From NCBI GenBank assembly GCA_903916735.1, contig CAIWXX010000028.1, positions 62,001-126,000 of the forward strand: 64,000 bases of DNA. The letters are read 5' to 3'. This document shows, in pieces, positions 63,930 through 64,000 of the stretch (position 1 is the first letter of the stretch; each line of letters opens with the position of its first letter). Below the pieces are notes generated by a model. That model had not been told where the DNA came from. It saw only the letters and a program-made list of their open reading frames with translations, and made no database searches. The stretch is from an uncultured Acidobacteriota bacterium (GTDB lineage: Bacteria; Acidobacteriota; CAIWXX01). Both the position numbers and the translations under genes were made by a program.

Positions 63930-64000
63930 GGTCTTACTCCTTCCTGATAATGGATGAAACGCTGATGCTGTGCTTGTGCGCGCCGATAAAGTTCGATGTA
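63926..64000 (-). CDS. C-terminal end of an upstream gene
   Basis: Twenty-four codons ending QEGVRP then TGA, the stop overlapping trxA in an ATGA arrangement. Residues read [18 protein letters not shown]. The body lies beyond the window; I cannot name it. Coupling implies an operon with trxA and trxB. Confidence 0.6.
   Translation of the reverse strand, partial: YIELYRRAQAQHQRFIHYQEGVRP

Noticed and set aside
1-64000. CRISPR array or rRNA operon
   Set aside because: No regularly spaced direct repeats and no rRNA-like sequence were seen. The only direct similarity between distant regions is the intergenic repeat families.

Overview
The window is ordinary, densely coded, moderately GC-rich bacterial chromosome. 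The gene order (valS-nadC-birA-coaX; glmM-pdxJ-like-cdaR-cdaA-folP-ftsH-hpt; tilS and a tRNA nearby), signal peptides typical of diderms, and a large REC protein with an acidic linker suggest an Acidobacteriota-like or deltaproteobacteria-like lineage. This is inference from gene content; no rRNA is present to settle it. TTG starts preceded by good Shine-Dalgarno sites recur (rhlE-like, valS, ftsH, hpt).

Layout. 1-6.1 kb: RNA/DNA remodelling genes (DEAD-box helicase, RRM protein, SWIM protein plus SNF2 ATPase). 6.3-8.0 kb: a flavin reductase-fold protein and a decayed DUF1566/Lcl-type gene. 8.1-15.1 kb: membrane protein, aat, and the valS-nadC-birA-coaX run. 15.1-20.7 kb: REC-linker-helix protein with its own promoter, a stand-alone 5'-3' exonuclease, and a PHP phosphoesterase. 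20.8-29.1 kb: cell-envelope, c-di-AMP, folate and FtsH cluster. 29.2-33.0 kb: PAS protein, tilS, tRNA(CAT) and dispersed repeats. 33.1-44.6 kb: DUF3999/DUF2339 pair, CDP-alcohol transferase plus GtrA, an SDR, an ECF sigma/anti-sigma/zinc-ribbon operon, and a GT-C-like membrane protein. 44.7-48.3 kb: fhs, folD and coaE. 48.7-50.4 kb: a degenerate Tn3-family element. 50.5-58.5 kb: peptide utilisation (OPT transporter, PqqD-like protein, PepD, and an M19 dipeptidase). 58.7-62.6 kb: a DUF4912 gene and a chemotaxis-type operon without a kinase (CheA tail remnant, CheR, HDOD, receiver, CheX). 62.7-64 kb: trxB-trxA and the end of an upstream gene.

Most notable. (1) A roughly 1.65-kb Tn3-derived element is bounded by 43-bp imperfect inverted repeats. 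It keeps only the last 56 codons of the transposase, a dyad beside the resolvase gene, a serine recombinase, and two small overlapping genes that look like an undescribed toxin-antitoxin-type pair (BECR-like protein plus DUF2283). (2) A pdxJ homologue in the usual place beside glmM has lost essentially all known catalytic and ligand residues. (3) The CheY-like receiver in the kinase-less operon has Gly instead of the phosphoacceptor Asp, and only the last ~60 codons of cheA remain upstream of cheR. (4) Two dispersed intergenic repeat families are each present several times within the window. (5) An 815-residue REC protein has a long Glu/Pro-rich linker and a PopZ-like C-terminal helical segment.

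How it fits together: most genes are housekeeping (translation, NAD/CoA/folate/C1 metabolism, envelope precursor synthesis with c-di-AMP control, redox). Accessory character is concentrated at 6.3-8 kb, 25.6-26.6 kb, 48.4-50.4 kb and 54.7-55.4 kb, where fragments and repeats cluster.
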